Assembly: GCF_000725805.1 (NCBI RefSeq)
Contig: NZ_JOFT01000023.1
Location: 81,338-145,337 of the forward strand
Source of the DNA: Streptomyces xanthophaeus
GTDB taxonomy: Bacteria; Actinomycetota; Actinomycetes; Streptomycetales; Streptomycetaceae
DNA: 64,000 nucleotides
Direction of reading: 5' to 3'
In this document: piece by piece, positions 62,064 through 64,000 of the stretch
Position numbering within the stretch: the stretch's first letter is position 1
Layout: each line of letters starts with the position of its first letter
Notes under the pieces: model-generated
Database searches by the model: none
Seen by the model: only the letters and a program-made list of their open reading frames with translations
What the model was told of the DNA's origin: nothing
Program-made: the position numbers and the translations under genes

Positions 62064-62693
62064 CTAGTGACTGCGGCCGGCGGAGCGCCGGCGCAGGGCG
62101 TACGCGGATCCGCCCGCTGCCGCGAGGAAGAGAACCGTACCGGCACCGAGTTCCACGGGATCCAGCCCGGCCACGCTGCCGCCGAGGCCGCCGCGCACAC
62201 CGCGCGCGGAGGGGGCGGAGGGGGCGGAGGGGGCGACGGAGGAGCCGGCCGACCGGGCGGGCACGGGAACGGGCGCGGCCGTGGCGGTGCCCGTCCGTGT
62301 GGAACTGGTGGTGGGTGTGCTCGTGCCGCCGGCGATCGTCAGATCGGCAGAGCCGTTCTCCCCGTTGCAGGTGAAGGAGACGGAGTACTGGGCTCCGCGC
62401 CGGGCGTCCCGGTCCACGGTGACCCGTGCGGTCTTGCCGCGCTCGATGCTCACGGTGTCGAAGACACCGGAGGAGGCAGTGGCGGAGGCGGCGTCACAGC
62501 CGCTGACCGCGAGCACCACCTGGCCGCCGGGGGCGACCGTCGAGGGGGTGAGGGTGAAGCCGAACGAGGTGACCTTCTGGGTGCCCGCCTCGGCCGCGGT
62601 CGCGGCGGGCGCGGCGAGGACACCGAGCGCGAGGACGGCGCCCGTGGCGCCGGCGCTCAGCAGGGCTGTGGCGGAGGTACGTATCGCACCCAT
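62064..62693 (-). CDS. Secreted protein with C-terminal membrane anchor
   Basis: 209 residues. Signal peptide to ~ATAA, a beta-sandwich (~36-120) with SGCDAASA and FTCNGENG Cys pair, a Thr/Pro/Ser-rich stalk, and a C-terminal helix (VELGAGTVLFLAAAGGSAYAL) with RRRSAGRSH. Same layout as the protein at 61431-61931, though the sequences are diverged. GGAGA 7 nt upstream. Probably on the cell surface; no LPxTG motif. Confidence 0.88.
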   Translation of the reverse strand: MGAIRTSATALLSAGATGAVLALGVLAAPAATAAEAGTQKVTSFGFTLTPSTVAPGGQVVLAVSGCDAASATASSGVFDTVSIERGKTARVTVDRDARRGAQYSVSFTCNGENGSADLTIAGGTSTPTTSSTRTGTATAAPVPVPARSAGSSVAPSAPSAPSARGVRGGLGGSVAGLDPVELGAGTVLFLAAAGGSAYALRRRSAGRSH

Positions 62694-62913
62694 GGTTGAT
62701 TCTCCGGATCCCCGAGGAGCAGCCGCGGAACGGTTTCCGCACGTGGGGGTTCGTGCGCCTCGATGTCCGTCACGCTAGGCGCGGCGGCGGTGACCCGCGA
62801 TCAGGAACGGGCGAATGGGGCATGGCCCTGGGCCGAACCGGGGACGGGAGCCCCGTCCCCGGTTTGGGGCGTCGGCGGCCCGGAGGGTCGGCGGGCCGTC
62901 GTGCCGGCGGTGC

Positions 62914-63684
62914 TCAGTCGCCCGGGCCCAGATGGGGGAACTGGGCGAGGAACGGCTCCGCGGTGGCCGAGATGCCCCGGCCGAACGGCGCGTCGAAGTC
63001 CCAGATCAGGAACAGCAGGAACGCGATGAGCGCGCTGAACAGGCCGGCCAGCAGCAACTCCCTGAACGAGCGCCGGATCTGCAGGGTGAAGATCAGTCCC
63101 ACCGTCACCAGGGCCCCGGCGATCAGGCCGAACCACACCACCCCCGGCATGGTGGCCCCGGCGCTCAGGCCCCGGGCGCTGCGCGCGTCGTCCGCGACCG
63201 CGACCTGGTCGACCAGCGGCTGATAGGCCTGCCCCTCGTGGTCGGTCTGCGGCTCGTAGTCGGTGACGTCCCGGCGGATACGTTCCAGCAGCTCCCCGCC
63301 GCGGTCCGTGAGTCTGCCGTCCTCGGCCATCTGTTTCCACTCGGTGTCCACCACGTACGTGACGTACGCGTCGACATCGGAGCGGATCTTCTTGCGCACC
63401 TCGGCCGGGTAGACCTCGGAGCGGACGTGGACCTCGTGGAGGGCCTGCGCCTCCTGGCGCACGTTCTCCTGGGCGGCCCCGCGGCCCTCCCAGACACCTG
63501 CGATCGCCAGGCCCAGCACGATCGCGTAGATCACCCCGATCATCATCGTCATGTACTCGATGACGTCGGGCGTTTCGTTCGGATCGTCGTCCTCGCCGAT
63601 CCGGCTGTGATTGAAGAAGGCGATGGACAGCACCACGGCACAGGCCGCGGCCATCGCGAGGGACAGGACGAGCCATTCCGACAA
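62914..63684 (-). CDS. DUF4239 (bestrophin-like) membrane protein
   Basis: 256 residues from TTG 63684, which has GGGAG 5 nt upstream; a TTG four codons earlier has none. Helices at ~3-22 and ~45-65, a long middle helical region (EGRGAAQENVRQEAQALHE, cytosolic), and two helices near the C-terminus (GVVWFGLIAGALVTVGLIF and LLLAGLFSALIAFLLFL). This is the DUF4239 layout; function unknown. The next gene leftward is convergent-free spacer; the gene at 63721 lies just upstream on the same strand. Confidence 0.88.
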   Translation of the reverse strand: MSEWLVLSLAMAAACAVVLSIAFFNHSRIGEDDDPNETPDVIEYMTMMIGVIYAIVLGLAIAGVWEGRGAAQENVRQEAQALHEVHVRSEVYPAEVRKKIRSDVDAYVTYVVDTEWKQMAEDGRLTDRGGELLERIRRDVTDYEPQTDHEGQAYQPLVDQVAVADDARSARGLSAGATMPGVVWFGLIAGALVTVGLIFTLQIRRSFRELLLAGLFSALIAFLLFLIWDFDAPFGRGISATAEPFLAQFPHLGPGD

Positions 63685-63720
63685 GATGACTCCCAATCGA
63701 TTACGGGCGGGGCGTGAGGG

Positions 63721-64000
63721 TTACCGGGGGCGCAGCGCGACGATCGCGAGCACGGCCGGAGCAGCGGTCAGCAAGGTGAAGGTGACGGGCGAGATGTGAT
63801 GCTCGGCCGGTTTGCGGGAGGGCGCGTGATAGCTGGGCCGGGCCACCGGCTTGAGCGCGGGCTGCGGGGTCACCACGGGCGGCGGTGACGGGGGCGGTGG
63901 CGGCGGTGCCGGAGCCCTGGGGGCCGGGGGTGGCGCGGGGGCCGGTGCGGCCTTCGGCGGCGCCGGTTCGGGCCGGACGGGCCGGGGGGCGGGCTTCGGC
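63721..64000 (-). CDS. Proline-rich membrane protein, C-terminal part
   Basis: Last 93 residues only; the start lies right of the window. Pro/Ala-rich stretch (APAPPPAPRAPAPPPPPP), then SYHAPSRKPAEHHISP, a single helix VTFTLLTAAPAVLAIVAL, and a short RPR end with a TAA stop. Same strand as the DUF4239 gene, 36 nt upstream of its start, so they may share a transcript. Family not identified. Confidence 0.65.
   Translation of the reverse strand, partial: PKPAPRPVRPEPAPPKAAPAPAPPPAPRAPAPPPPPPSPPPVVTPQPALKPVARPSYHAPSRKPAEHHISPVTFTLLTAAPAVLAIVALRPR

Overview
The window is actinobacterial chromosome and almost certainly Streptomyces or a close relative. Base composition is very high in GC throughout. 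There is a complete conservon (sensor kinase, roadblock protein, DUF742 protein, GTPase and P450), a LysX-type lysyl-tRNA synthetase/lysylphosphatidylglycerol synthase fusion, a secreted GH18 chitinase with a DasR-like operator, and Tat- and lipobox-bearing exported proteins. GTG and TTG starts are common. No rRNA, tRNA, CRISPR array, transposase or integrase was recognised.

Region 1 (1-8,669, all + strand, gene ends overlapping or nearly so) looks like one long operon. It encodes a WD40-repeat protein (cut by the window edge), GTP cyclohydrolase II, a SUMF1/FGE-fold protein, a GT4 glycosyltransferase, a nucleoside hydrolase, an MFS exporter, a phosphoribosyltransferase-like protein, an AzgA-type purine permease and an HDDC2/YfbR-like HD phosphohydrolase. 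The trio WD40 + GTP cyclohydrolase II + SUMF1 is the distinctive core of the Burkholderia toxoflavin (7-azapteridine) operon. I therefore read this as the right-hand part of a toxoflavin/fervenulin-like biosynthetic cluster with an extra set of purine-handling and glycosylation genes. This is the most interesting system in the window.

Region 2 (8,683-16,510) holds a secreted chitinase, a YjdM/PhnA zinc-ribbon protein on an apparently leaderless transcript, a Tat-exported flavin amine oxidase, a CASTOR/POLLUX-type ion channel, an unknown secreted protein and a DUF5990 protein.

Region 3 (16,871-25,461) is regulator-rich. It has four AraC-family regulators, an FAD monooxygenase with a perfect 20-bp operator-like palindrome, a junction of two decayed gene ends, a GH29 alpha-L-fucosidase with a duplicated 45-bp element in its leader, and an amidohydrolase.

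Region 4 (25,833-31,546) is a conservon (cvnA-D) with a P450 that has ExxW instead of ExxR, convergent to a terpene synthase with an incomplete aspartate-rich motif. Phased GATCGAT repeats and a 16-bp palindrome lie upstream of cvnA.

Region 5 (32,123-44,695) is mostly housekeeping and envelope genes: panD followed by a GNAT protein, 6-phosphogluconate dehydrogenase, an Rpf-LysM-M23 muralytic protein, a DMT transporter that overlaps it antisense, a zinc-ribbon/SDR fusion without the usual catalytic Tyr, a PhnZ/TmpB-like HD protein, a 57-residue conserved-looking protein, an epimerase-like protein, a lipase maturation factor, and a DUF1990-YndJ pair.

Region 6 (44,862-56,006) contains a lipoprotein, a PAS-GAF-PP2C-HATPase regulator, a TPR-like protein, an Fpg/Nei glycosylase, small membrane proteins, an ECF sigma factor, a CapA lipoprotein and a universal stress protein.

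Region 7 (56,067-64,000) is a cell-surface block: LysX, a NodB deacetylase, a class F sortase, two secreted proteins with C-terminal anchors, a DUF4239 membrane protein, and the end of a proline-rich membrane protein cut by the right edge.
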